Positions 1 to 6,012 of a DNA stretch of 7,008 nt are shown piece after piece. The notes beneath the pieces are model-generated. The model was given only the letters and a program-made list of their open reading frames with translations. It had not been told where the DNA came from and did no database searches. The stretch lies in contig DCYM01000227.1 of NCBI GenBank assembly GCA_002331465.1, forward strand, positions 1 to 7,008. Reading direction: 5' to 3'. The position numbers and the translations under genes were made by a program. Within the stretch, counting starts at the first letter, position 1. The number at the start of each line of letters is the position of its first letter. This DNA comes from Candidatus Neomicrothrix sp. UBA2110. GTDB taxonomy: Bacteria; Actinomycetota; Acidimicrobiia; Acidimicrobiales; Poriferisodalaceae.

Positions 1-705
1 GAGGTCCACGTCAGATAATCCGGCGACCAGATGTGCAGTAGCTCGCGGTGGAGTCATTTTGTCTTCGCTACCGACTACAACTGTTGTTGTGCACGTAATC
101 ATCGCAGCGACATCGCCCGCTTCATAGGCGTTGCAGGCCGTGAGGTCGTTGAAGATTACGCCGTCCTTGGCTCTTTCCAGCAGCGCTTGGCATCCACTGC
201 GCATCCAGAGACCCGGGGTTGGATTTCCCGCTATGTGCGCTCTAGTTCCATGGGCCCAACTTGTCATCAATTGTGGGGCCAAGACTTCATTTCGCTCTGC
301 GGCACCAAGTAGGTCCGGGTGCACGGGCATCGCAGGAGCGGTTCCTAGCAGGACCAGTCGTTCTACAGACTCGGGATGATGAGCAGCGGCTTCCAGGGAA
401 ACCAAACTTCCCATCGAATGGCCGATGAGACGAGCCGGTCCCATGTCGACTTCTGCGATGAATTCAGATATCCAATCTGCCATTTCCTTCACAGAAGAAA
501 GCGGCATGCCGCCCGATTCGCCGTGACCTGGAAAGTCCACGGCCATGACGGCGAAACCGTGGTGAGCCAGATATCGAGTCTGTTGACTCCATACTGTTCG
601 ATCCATACCGGCGCCGTGTAACAACACGACTAAGGGGAGTTCGCGATCAATCGCAACTCCGCCTGTCGCATAATTAACGACTTCGCCCCTACATTCAAAG
701 TTCAT
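1..705 (-). CDS. alpha/beta-fold hydrolase, C-terminus cut by window edge
   Basis: The reading frame is open from the ATG at 705 to the left edge (235 residues visible). It shows a classical alpha/beta hydrolase core: an HGAG oxyanion-loop motif at residues 30-33, a strand-turn DFPGHGESGG at about 57-66, the nucleophile elbow GHSMGS at 95-100 (Ser97), and the acid turn VVVGSEDKMTP with probable catalytic Asp215. The catalytic His should lie just past the edge, so little of the protein is missing (family length about 250-280). No signal peptide is seen, so it is probably cytosolic. The substrate cannot be told; esterases, lactonases and C-C hydrolases share this pattern. It starts 5 nt after the metY stop with only a weak ribosome site (AGGTG-like, about 3-5 nt upstream), so it is probably co-transcribed and translationally coupled. 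It is not MetX: it is too short and has a generic GHSMGS elbow. Confidence 0.88.
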   Translation of the reverse strand, partial: MNFECRGEVVNYATGGVAIDRELPLVVLLHGAGMDRTVWSQQTRYLAHHGFAVMAVDFPGHGESGGMPLSSVKEMADWISEFIAEVDMGPARLIGHSMGSLVSLEAAAHHPESVERLVLLGTAPAMPVHPDLLGAAERNEVLAPQLMTSWAHGTRAHIAGNPTPGLWMRSGCQALLERAKDGVIFNDLTACNAYEAGDVAAMITCTTTVVVGSEDKMTPPRATAHLVAGLSDVDL

Positions 706-710
706 AGCAC

Positions 711-2006
711 CTATCCCTTTTGGGAAGCCCGAAGGGCTCGGCTCAAGTCCGCGATGATGTCTTCAGGGTCCTCAAGGCCTACCGACAACCGAATCAGGTC
801 CTCTCCGACTCCTGCCGCTGTCAGGTCTTCTGCACTGAGTTGTTGATGTGTCGTTGAGGCTGGATGAAGAACGAGAGTCTTAGCATCGCCGACATTGGCT
901 AGATGCGACGCAAGTTGGACGTTTTCGATAAACCGACGGCCGGCCTCTCGTCCCCCGACGACACCAAAGGACAGAATGGCTCCGGCGCCTTTGGGAAGCA
1001 GTCGTTGCGCCAGATCATGGTCTGGGTGAGTCGTTACGGAGGGATGACTAACCCAAGCAACAGCATCATTTGTTTCGAGAAAGTCAATCACTGAAATTGC
1101 GTTCTCGACGTGGCGTTTCATCCGTAGCGGCAGTGTCTCGATCCCTTGTAGGAGATGGAATGCGTTGGTCGGACTCATTGCTGCACCGAAGTCGCGAAGC
1201 CCTTCGGCTCTGGCGCGCATGGAAAGGGCTTGGTGACCATATTCTTCTGCAAAGGTGATGCCGTGATAGCCGTCATATGGTTGGGAAAGGGTGGGGAACT
1301 TTTCATTGGCTGCCCAGTCGAATCTTCCGCCATCGACAATCACGCCGCCTAGCGCAATGCCATGACCGCCCATGAACTTGGTAACCGAATGCATAACGAT
1401 GTCAGCGCCCAGGTCAATCGGTTTCATTAGGTAGGGCGTCGTGAATGTCGCGTCAACCATCAAGGGAAGACCATGTTCATGAGCGATTTCGGCAACCAAG
1501 GGAACGTCAAGAACCTCGATCCCCGGATTACCTAGGGTTTCCGCAAATAAGACCCGGGTATCTGCAGTGATAGCAGCCCGCCAAGCGTCAGGATCTCGCG
1601 GATCAACAAAGGTCGTTGTAATGCCAAACCTGGGCATTGTCAGGTTCAACATATTGTGCGTACCGCCGTAAATGTTGCGGCTAGCCACAACGTGGTTACC
1701 TGCGCTCATAATCGTCGCGGCCGCTAAGTGAAACGCCGCCATCCCGCTAGCAGTACAGACCGCGCCGACCCCGCCTTCTAATGCAGCTATTCGCTCTTCA
1801 AGCACAGCCACAGTCGGGTTTGAGATTCGACTGTAGATATGCCCGGGTTGTTCAAGATTGAACAACCCTGCGGCTTGTTCGGTATCAACAAAGCTGTAGG
1901 AAGTGGTCTGATAGATAGGCACAGCGCGAGCGCCAGTAACCGGGTCTGGTTCTTGCCCAGCATGAAGCGAAAGCGTGTCGAATTTTAGATAGTCAGGGTC
2001 AACCAT
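711..2006 (-). CDS. metY: O-acetylhomoserine sulfhydrylase (PLP-dependent, MetY-type)
   Basis: A complete 431-residue Cys/Met-metabolism PLP enzyme of fold type I. The family condenses O-acetyl-L-homoserine with sulfide (or methanethiol) to give homocysteine (or methionine) plus acetate, in the cytosol. Visible landmarks: IYSRISNPT at 57-65 (Tyr58/Arg60, phosphate contacts to the partner subunit), SGMAA at 87-91, the ring-stacking Tyr113 in NIYGGT, Asp185 in VDATFTTPYL (pyridine-nitrogen contact), the Schiff-base Lys210 in HSVTKFMGGHG, and the substrate-carboxylate Arg406 in IRLSVGLED. The length and the insert around 225-262 (DGYHG) fit MetY rather than the shorter MetB/MetC. The Asn often found after the Asp is Ala here (VDAT), a variant I believe occurs in a natural subgroup. 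The start is the ATG at 2006 with AAAGAAG 5 nt upstream. It leads a two-gene unit with the hydrolase. A related acyl-homoserine substrate is possible. Confidence 0.93.
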   Translation of the reverse strand: MVDPDYLKFDTLSLHAGQEPDPVTGARAVPIYQTTSYSFVDTEQAAGLFNLEQPGHIYSRISNPTVAVLEERIAALEGGVGAVCTASGMAAFHLAAATIMSAGNHVVASRNIYGGTHNMLNLTMPRFGITTTFVDPRDPDAWRAAITADTRVLFAETLGNPGIEVLDVPLVAEIAHEHGLPLMVDATFTTPYLMKPIDLGADIVMHSVTKFMGGHGIALGGVIVDGGRFDWAANEKFPTLSQPYDGYHGITFAEEYGHQALSMRARAEGLRDFGAAMSPTNAFHLLQGIETLPLRMKRHVENAISVIDFLETNDAVAWVSHPSVTTHPDHDLAQRLLPKGAGAILSFGVVGGREAGRRFIENVQLASHLANVGDAKTLVLHPASTTHQQLSAEDLTAAGVGEDLIRLSVGLEDPEDIIADLSRALRASQKG

Positions 2007-2033
2007 ATTGGCTTCTTTACTAGTGATAACACG

Positions 2034-2063
2034 ATGCTACGCCGGAGGAAACCAGATGCCCAA
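2034..2063 (-). promoter_or_regulatory. candidate sigma70-like promoter of metY
   Basis: On the minus strand TTGGGC (2063-2058) and TAGCAT (2039-2034) are separated by 18 nt, with the TAGCAT ending 27 nt upstream of the metY ATG. This would leave a leader of roughly 20 nt carrying the AAAGAAG ribosome site. It is a pattern match by eye only and overlaps the opposite-strand short ORF. Confidence 0.25.
2044..2049 (+). promoter_or_regulatory. strong Shine-Dalgarno GGAGGA before a 22-codon ORF
   Basis: GGAGGA is followed by 6 nt and then an ATG at 2056, which is optimal spacing. This is the best ribosome site in the window. The ATG it serves is not in the SDR frame. For the in-frame ATG at 2063 the gap would be 13 nt, which is long. 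Confidence 0.5.
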
Positions 2064-2124
2064 TGCAACACCAACGGCGCCTTTTGGAGAGACGTTTTCA
2101 GTTACTCGCCAGTTTTCTCGATAA
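2056..2124 (+). CDS. possible short leader ORF (22 codons) upstream of the SDR gene
   Basis: An ATG with an ideal Shine-Dalgarno opens a 22-codon ORF that ends at TAA 2122-2124, in a different frame from the SDR gene. The peptide begins MPNATPTAPF and ends TRQFSR; it is rich in Thr, Ala and Pro at the start, has no membrane segment and has no run of one amino acid suggesting attenuation. It ends 43 nt before the GTG proposed for the SDR. It may be a translated leader peptide, or the remnant of an older gene start. I do not recognise it and cannot show that it is expressed. Confidence 0.3.
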   Translation: MPNATPTAPFGETFSVTRQFSR

Positions 2125-2134
2125 CAGTGGTTCA

Positions 2135-2160
2135 TTGACTTACCAGGTCCCGAGTAGCTT
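2135..2160 (+). promoter_or_regulatory. candidate promoter for a leaderless SDR transcript
   Basis: A TAGCTT hexamer (2155-2160, TANNNT type) lies 7 nt before the GTG at 2168, which is where transcription would be expected to start, so the mRNA could begin at the start codon. A good -35-like TTGACT sits at 2135-2140, but the 14-nt spacer is short; TTCATT at 2131-2136 would give 18 nt. No Shine-Dalgarno precedes the GTG, which fits a leaderless message. Confidence 0.35.
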
Positions 2161-2167
2161 CATCGCG

Positions 2168-3016
2168 GTGTCTTCTCTTGATAGCCGCGATCGTGTTGCC
2201 ATTGTCACAGGCTCATCGTCCGGTATTGGCCACGCTGTTTGCGGTCGTTTGGCGAAAAAAGGCATTGCAGTCATCAGCGTTGATCAAAACGACGCGCCCG
2301 AGGGCGTCGATGTCGTTGCGCATTTCGGTTGCGATCTCGGTGACTCTGACGCCGTTGAAAACCTGATCCAAGATTTGGATGATCAGTTTGATCCCGCCAC
2401 CTTCGTTTCTTTGATCAACGTGGCTGGGGTGCCCGGTACTCAACCTGCTTCGACAGTCTTGGAGGTAAATCTTCTTGCGGTGCGTTCCCTCAGCCGCGCT
2501 TTCTCATCTCGTTTTTCCGCCGGCGCGAGCATCGTAAACATTGGTTCGATCTCCGGTAACGCCTGGCAGCAGCGTTTAGACGTTCACCGGTTTCTTCTAG
2601 AACTAGACGACGATCAAGCTCGAGAGTGGTGGAGCGATCGAAGTACATCTGTGGGCGTTGACCCGTACACGTTTTCCAAAGAAGCGGTCATCGTTTGGAG
2701 CATGCTTCAAGCTGGAGAACTTTTAGGAACCGGGATCCGGTGCAATGTGGTGAGTCCTGGACCCGTCGATACACCGCTGCTACCAACGTTTCGTGAGCAA
2801 ATTGGCGACGAGCGAATCGACTGGGTTCTCGATCACTCAGGGCGCGCCGCGACTCCCGATGAGATCGCTGAAGCCATTGAGTGGCTCGCTGTCGGTGAAT
2901 CTCGTTGGGTTAACGGCCACCATCTCGTTGTCGATGGTGGGTATACCGCAGGTTCGCTTTCCGGTTGGGTGGATGTTGCCAATGCTCCGGCCGCCAAAAT
3001 GACGCACGTGAAATGA
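2168..3016 (+). CDS. NAD-dependent short-chain dehydrogenase, 3-alpha-HSD/carbonyl reductase-like
   Basis: A classical SDR of 282 residues from the GTG at 2168. The Rossmann motif TGSSSGIG is at 14-21, an Asp (Asp39) at the end of beta-2 points to NAD(H), NVAG is at 84-87, the helix Asn is Asn101, the catalytic Ser is Ser127 in NIGSISG, Tyr167 and Lys171 form YTFSK, SPGPVDT is at 196-202, and DGG is at 256-258. The Ser-to-Tyr distance is 40 residues instead of about 13, because of an acidic, Trp-containing helical insert (about 135-160). This is the layout of the Comamonas 3-alpha-hydroxysteroid dehydrogenase/carbonyl reductase group, so a cyclic alcohol or ketone substrate is plausible but not proven. 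The frame is open back to an ATG at 2063 (317 residues), but those 35 extra residues look unlike SDR sequence; a start at 2168 leaves the usual dozen residues before the TG motif. The gene is divergent from metY, and its stop is 22 nt from the stop of the CoA-transferase. Confidence 0.88.
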   Translation: MSSLDSRDRVAIVTGSSSGIGHAVCGRLAKKGIAVISVDQNDAPEGVDVVAHFGCDLGDSDAVENLIQDLDDQFDPATFVSLINVAGVPGTQPASTVLEVNLLAVRSLSRAFSSRFSAGASIVNIGSISGNAWQQRLDVHRFLLELDDDQAREWWSDRSTSVGVDPYTFSKEAVIVWSMLQAGELLGTGIRCNVVSPGPVDTPLLPTFREQIGDERIDWVLDHSGRAATPDEIAEAIEWLAVGESRWVNGHHLVVDGGYTAGSLSGWVDVANAPAAKMTHVK

Positions 3017-3038
3017 GAGTCCGGCGAATACAGAATTT

Positions 3039-5087
3039 CTAGTCAAATTCCGAACGTAGCTCGGTCTCGTGTTCATTGAAACGAGGAGCGCGCTCTGGGT
3101 GCGGACCCGCACCCTTGATTAGCTGTCCAACTTGGTTCAGTGGCCCCCATCCTGGTGATTCAAGGTGCTCGCAAACTAAGCCATTCGCTAAGGCAACCTC
3201 ACTGCCAACGAAACCTTTTGTTTCGACTGGTACCTGACCCAGGGGCTCAGACCAGATCCAAGAACCATCTTGCTCAATAAAACAATTGTCTTGGTCGGGA
3301 CCTTTGTGATCAAAACCGCCTTGTGCGACCTCCGGTCGGGCCTCATAATGGACGAACTCTGCCACTTGAGCGGCAGCGGTGGTTTGCACCAGTGACGTAT
3401 GAACGGTCTGGGTTTGCCCCGTTCGCAACCGGTGATACATCGCAGTCACAACGCCAAACGCAGCAATAATGGGTGTCGCCGCGTCGTGAACGGGAACAGT
3501 CAAAAAGACCGGTTCGTCATCTCCGCCCTGTGCTGCCATCATGCCACCAAGGGCCTGCAACAGGGGGTCAAATGCCGGTTGGCTAGCTCGCGATTGGTCC
3601 GCGCCATAGCCAGGGCTCTTCACTAACACCACGTCCGGCCGAATTTGTCGAAGTTCAGCACTGGAACAACCCAATCGTTCCGCAACGCCAGGACGGAAAT
3701 TCTCCACAACAACGTCGGAGTCGGAGATCATTCGATAAAGAAAGTCCCGGTCGGTTTGGGTTTTTAGGTCAAGCGTTACCGCTCGTTTACCTTGATTCCA
3801 ACCATTAAACATCGGACTAAAGGTGCGAAATGGGTCACCTTCAGCGGGTTCAACCTTGATGACGTCGGAACCCAACATCGCTAAGTGGCGAGTGATAACG
3901 GGACCGGCAATGAACGAAGCCAAGTCGATTGCCCGAGTCCCGGCGAGTGGTGGTCCTCCTTGACCCGACCCACTAGCGGGCACATGAGCTTCGGCAAGCA
4001 CTTGGCGAGTGTGTTCACCAACCTTTGGCGCTACACGTATCAACTCAGCTGGGCAGGCATCCAAGATCAAAGGCTGGGTGGGCATTGACAGGGGGCCCAG
4101 TTCGGGATGCTGAATGGTCGCCATGAGTTCGTTAGATCGCGCCAAGTCAGAGCCCAAAAACTCTGCCCTCGTCTGGATTGGTTGACACGGGACGTCGTGT
4201 GCACGCAGAAGTTCTATCCACTCTTCTCGGCTCCGTTTCGAGAAAAGGTTTTCAAAGATAGGCGTGATTTTGGCCAATGGGTCCGGTTCGATGAGACCCC
4301 AAGGTGGGTTACTGAGGTCCGGATCTTCTAATAGATCGACGCGATCCAGCGCGTTTAGCAGTGACTCATAGAAGCGTCGCGTACCGCATGCAACAAAGAA
4401 CCAGCGATCGTCCCCTGCGCGAAATGGGCGGTACGCAGGTGCTCTTCCCGCGGGGCCAAGAGGACTAGATCCATCTCTTTCTTGAGTTGTTTCCGGGGAC
4501 CAAAAATCACCTACCTGCATCACTCCTGCACCCGCTACGTCGGAAACTTCGTATGTTGGTGCGAACCCGTGAGCCTCGCGTGCATATAGGCCTGCAGCTA
4601 TAGCTAAAGCTCCGAGCATTCCAGCTCCATAGGAAGCCAGTGGGAGAACAACATGGACAGGACCTTCAGACCAACTCACTTGATTCCACGCGATCCCCGT
4701 CATAGCGGCGACTTGCGCAGCTGAACCCCGTCGGTTGGCCATCGGCCCCTGTGATCCCCAAGTGGGAAAGGAAACAATGACGGATCCTGGGGCCAGGCCA
4801 CGAATTCGGTTTGCTTCAAATTGGTTTGGGACGACCACGACATCGGCAGTAGCGACCAGATCGCTGTCATCGGCCACTACAACGGAACGTTTATTTCGGT
4901 TGATGGCCTGAAACCCAGGGTCTTTCCGGTAGTAATCGCCTCGTTGTTCTTCAACCTTGATTACATCGGAGCCTTGGTCCGCGAAAAATCTGGTGGCGTA
5001 AGGACCGGCGATTCCCTCCACCATCTCCAGCACTCGAATCCCTGTGTAGGCACCAACTTCGGTCACCGACTCCCCCGTTGCGGTCAA
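3039..5087 (-). CDS. tandem-domain CaiB/BaiF family (type III) CoA-transferase
   Basis: A 682-residue protein made of two CaiB/BaiF units; the family moves CoA between carboxylic acids through an aspartyl-CoA thioester, in the cytosol. Unit 1 (about 16-367) begins GIRVLEM, contains AGPYATRFFADQGSDVIKVE, and ends with GEHTRQVLAEA. After a Gly/Ser/Pro-rich linker (about 369-380), unit 2 (about 381-682) repeats the pattern: IDLASFIAGPVITRHLAMLG, ENFRPGVAERLG, and a closing NEHETELRSEFD. Unit 2 keeps the catalytic Asp (Asp535 in VPVHDAATP); in unit 1 the aligned residue is Ser152 (LPLASYGAG). Unit 2 lacks about 65 residues of the small domain that unit 1 has (about 233-300). The start is TTG (5087-5085) with GGAG 4 nt upstream; no in-frame ATG or GTG lies between an upstream stop and it. 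A GTG at codon 8 is an alternative. DddD-type DMSP CoA-transferases share the tandem plan but are longer. The substrate is unknown. Confidence 0.9.
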   Translation of the reverse strand: MTATGESVTEVGAYTGIRVLEMVEGIAGPYATRFFADQGSDVIKVEEQRGDYYRKDPGFQAINRNKRSVVVADDSDLVATADVVVVPNQFEANRIRGLAPGSVIVSFPTWGSQGPMANRRGSAAQVAAMTGIAWNQVSWSEGPVHVVLPLASYGAGMLGALAIAAGLYAREAHGFAPTYEVSDVAGAGVMQVGDFWSPETTQERDGSSPLGPAGRAPAYRPFRAGDDRWFFVACGTRRFYESLLNALDRVDLLEDPDLSNPPWGLIEPDPLAKITPIFENLFSKRSREEWIELLRAHDVPCQPIQTRAEFLGSDLARSNELMATIQHPELGPLSMPTQPLILDACPAELIRVAPKVGEHTRQVLAEAHVPASGSGQGGPPLAGTRAIDLASFIAGPVITRHLAMLGSDVIKVEPAEGDPFRTFSPMFNGWNQGKRAVTLDLKTQTDRDFLYRMISDSDVVVENFRPGVAERLGCSSAELRQIRPDVVLVKSPGYGADQSRASQPAFDPLLQALGGMMAAQGGDDEPVFLTVPVHDAATPIIAAFGVVTAMYHRLRTGQTQTVHTSLVQTTAAAQVAEFVHYEARPEVAQGGFDHKGPDQDNCFIEQDGSWIWSEPLGQVPVETKGFVGSEVALANGLVCEHLESPGWGPLNQVGQLIKGAGPHPERAPRFNEHETELRSEFD

Positions 5088-5090
5088 GGT

Positions 5091-5095
5091 TCTCC
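5091..5095 (-). promoter_or_regulatory. ribosome binding site supporting a TTG start
   Basis: Minus-strand GGAGA (5095-5091) places its GGAG core 4 nt before the TTG at 5087-5085. Together with the lack of an upstream in-frame ATG or GTG, this decides the start of the CoA-transferase. A TATCGT (5108-5103) further upstream could be its -10 element, giving a leader of about 8 nt; no clear -35 is visible. Confidence 0.45.
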
Positions 5096-5121
5096 AGTCG
5101 TCACGATAGTCAGCCTTGTGT

Positions 5122-5165
5122 CTAAGAACTCAGAGCTTGGGCACGTCGCGTGCGAGAGTTCTAAG
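5122..5165. promoter_or_regulatory. nested inverted repeat, candidate operator between divergent genes
   Basis: The 87-nt gap between the CoA-transferase and the aldolase carries an outer inverted repeat, CTAAGAACTC (5122-5131) and GAGTTCTAAG (5156-5165), with 9 of 10 positions complementary. It encloses a perfect inner palindrome GCACG-TCG-CGTGC (5141-5153). The right arm overlaps the candidate -10 of the aldolase gene, and the left arm lies upstream of the CoA-transferase, so a dimeric regulator bound here could control both genes. No regulator gene is in the window. An RNA hairpin function is less likely because a leaderless aldolase message would not contain it. Confidence 0.45.
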
Positions 5166-5167
5166 CT
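5137..5167 (+). promoter_or_regulatory. candidate promoter of the class II aldolase gene
   Basis: TAAGCT (5162-5167, TANNNT type) ends exactly 7 nt before the ATG at 5175, and TTGGGC (5137-5142) lies 19 nt upstream of it. As for the SDR gene, there is no good Shine-Dalgarno before the start codon, so the transcript may be leaderless. It overlaps the right arm of the inverted repeat. Confidence 0.35.
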
Positions 5168-5174
5168 TGAGCGC

Positions 5175-5963
5175 ATGACAGATACCGCCGATCCCATTTA
5201 CACGATTGAGCAGATGCTCCCGGCAGCTCCCACCTTCGATTCAGTTGAGGAGGAACGTCAACACCGTAAAGAGCGCTTAGCTTCGGTGTTTCGAGTCTTC
5301 TCGAAGTTTGGATTCGAAGAAGGTTTGGCGGGTCACGTAACTGCACGCGACCCCGAGCTACTCGATCACTTTTGGGTCAACCCCTTGGGCGTTCCTTTCG
5401 GACACATCAAAGCATCGGATCTGCTGCTGGTTGATCACGCGGGAAACATCGTTGAGGGGAAGTACCCGTTGAACCAAGCAGCATTTGCCATTCACAGCCG
5501 GGTGCATAAGGCGCGACCTGATGTCATTGCGGCAGCCCATACCCACTCTCTTTACGGCAAGACCTGGTCGAGCCTTGGACGGTTGCTGGATCCTCTAACC
5601 CAAGATTCTTGTGCCTTTTTTGAAAATCACTCCCTTTTTAATGACTTCACAGGAGTGGTTTTTGACACAGACGAAGGTGACCGTATTGGTGATGCCTTGG
5701 GTGACAACAAAGCGGTAATCCTGCAGAACCATGGCCTCTTAACAGTGGGACATAGTGTTGATGAAGCGGCTTGGTGGTTTATCACCATGGAACGAACTTG
5801 CCAGAGTCAGCTATTGGCCGAAGCAGCGGGAACGCCCATCCGTATTCGTGAAGACATAGCTCGCCATACAGCCGAACAGGTGGGCGGTCACGTCGCGGGT
5901 TGGTATAGCTATCAACCGATCTACGACAAAATCTTGGCAGAGAATCCAGACTTTCTGAATTGA
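5175..5963 (+). CDS. class II aldolase/adducin family protein
   Basis: A 262-residue protein of the class II aldolase/adducin head fold, close to the family's usual 220-270. The metal-binding His pair is in AHTHS (His122, His124) and the third His in LQNHGLLTVG (His186); together they would hold a divalent cation. Other conserved stretches are GLAGHVTARDPE (50-61), WVNPLGVPFG (67-76) and DEAAWWFITMERTCQ (196-210). In the FucA/AraD enzymes a Glu sits four residues before the helix His in the stretch preceding the His pair; here that region reads PLNQAAFAIHS, so the Glu appears to be replaced by Ala (Ala103). This matches a large, poorly characterised adducin-like subgroup, whose reaction is not settled; retro-aldol cleavage or decarboxylation of a hydroxy-keto acid are both possible. 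The frame is open upstream to 4821, but that part overlaps the opposite-strand gene; the ATG at 5175 fits the family. Confidence 0.88.
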   Translation: MTDTADPIYTIEQMLPAAPTFDSVEEERQHRKERLASVFRVFSKFGFEEGLAGHVTARDPELLDHFWVNPLGVPFGHIKASDLLLVDHAGNIVEGKYPLNQAAFAIHSRVHKARPDVIAAAHTHSLYGKTWSSLGRLLDPLTQDSCAFFENHSLFNDFTGVVFDTDEGDRIGDALGDNKAVILQNHGLLTVGHSVDEAAWWFITMERTCQSQLLAEAAGTPIRIREDIARHTAEQVGGHVAGWYSYQPIYDKILAENPDFLN

Positions 5964-5990
5964 GGTGAGCGGCCAAGTTAAGGCCACCTC
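5962..5990. terminator. possible bidirectional terminator hairpin between convergent genes
   Basis: GGCC (5971-5974), a 7-nt loop and GGCC (5982-5985) are extended outward by GAGGT (5962-5966) pairing with ACCTC (5986-5990), with a 4-nt bulge on the left arm. It overlaps the aldolase stop codon and lies 23 nt beyond the end of the ligase gene. There is no T-run on either side, so it would be a weak or atypical intrinsic terminator. Confidence 0.25.
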
Positions 5991-6012
5991 CCCGACCGTC
6001 TACTTCGCCAAT

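Noticed and set aside
31..621. Plus-strand open frames across the left end
   Set aside because: They are antisense to the alpha/beta hydrolase, which has a complete set of family motifs; their peptides show no domain.
2025..2126. Direct repeat GATAACA at 2025-2031 and 2120-2126
   Set aside because: Seven bases 95 bp apart is expected by chance, and neither copy has dyad symmetry beyond a few bases.
2063..2167. SDR start at ATG 2063, giving a 35-residue N-terminal extension
   Set aside because: The extension shows no SDR or targeting character, the Shine-Dalgarno is 13 nt away and better placed for the ATG at 2056, and the GTG at 2168 fits the family's usual N-terminus. It is kept as an alternative in the entry.
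3017..3038. Terminator between the convergent SDR and CoA-transferase genes
   Set aside because: The 22-nt gap has no inverted repeat or T-run that I can see.
3039..5087. CoA-transferase as a DMSP-cleaving DddD linked to metY through sulfur
   Set aside because: The protein is shorter than DddD as I know it, no dddB, dddC or BCCT transporter is visible, and metY lies in a separate unit. Attractive, but unsupported.
4821..5174. Upstream extension of the aldolase frame (118 extra codons)
   Set aside because: It lies mostly antisense to the CoA-transferase N-terminus, has no family similarity, and the ATG at 5175 gives the normal length.
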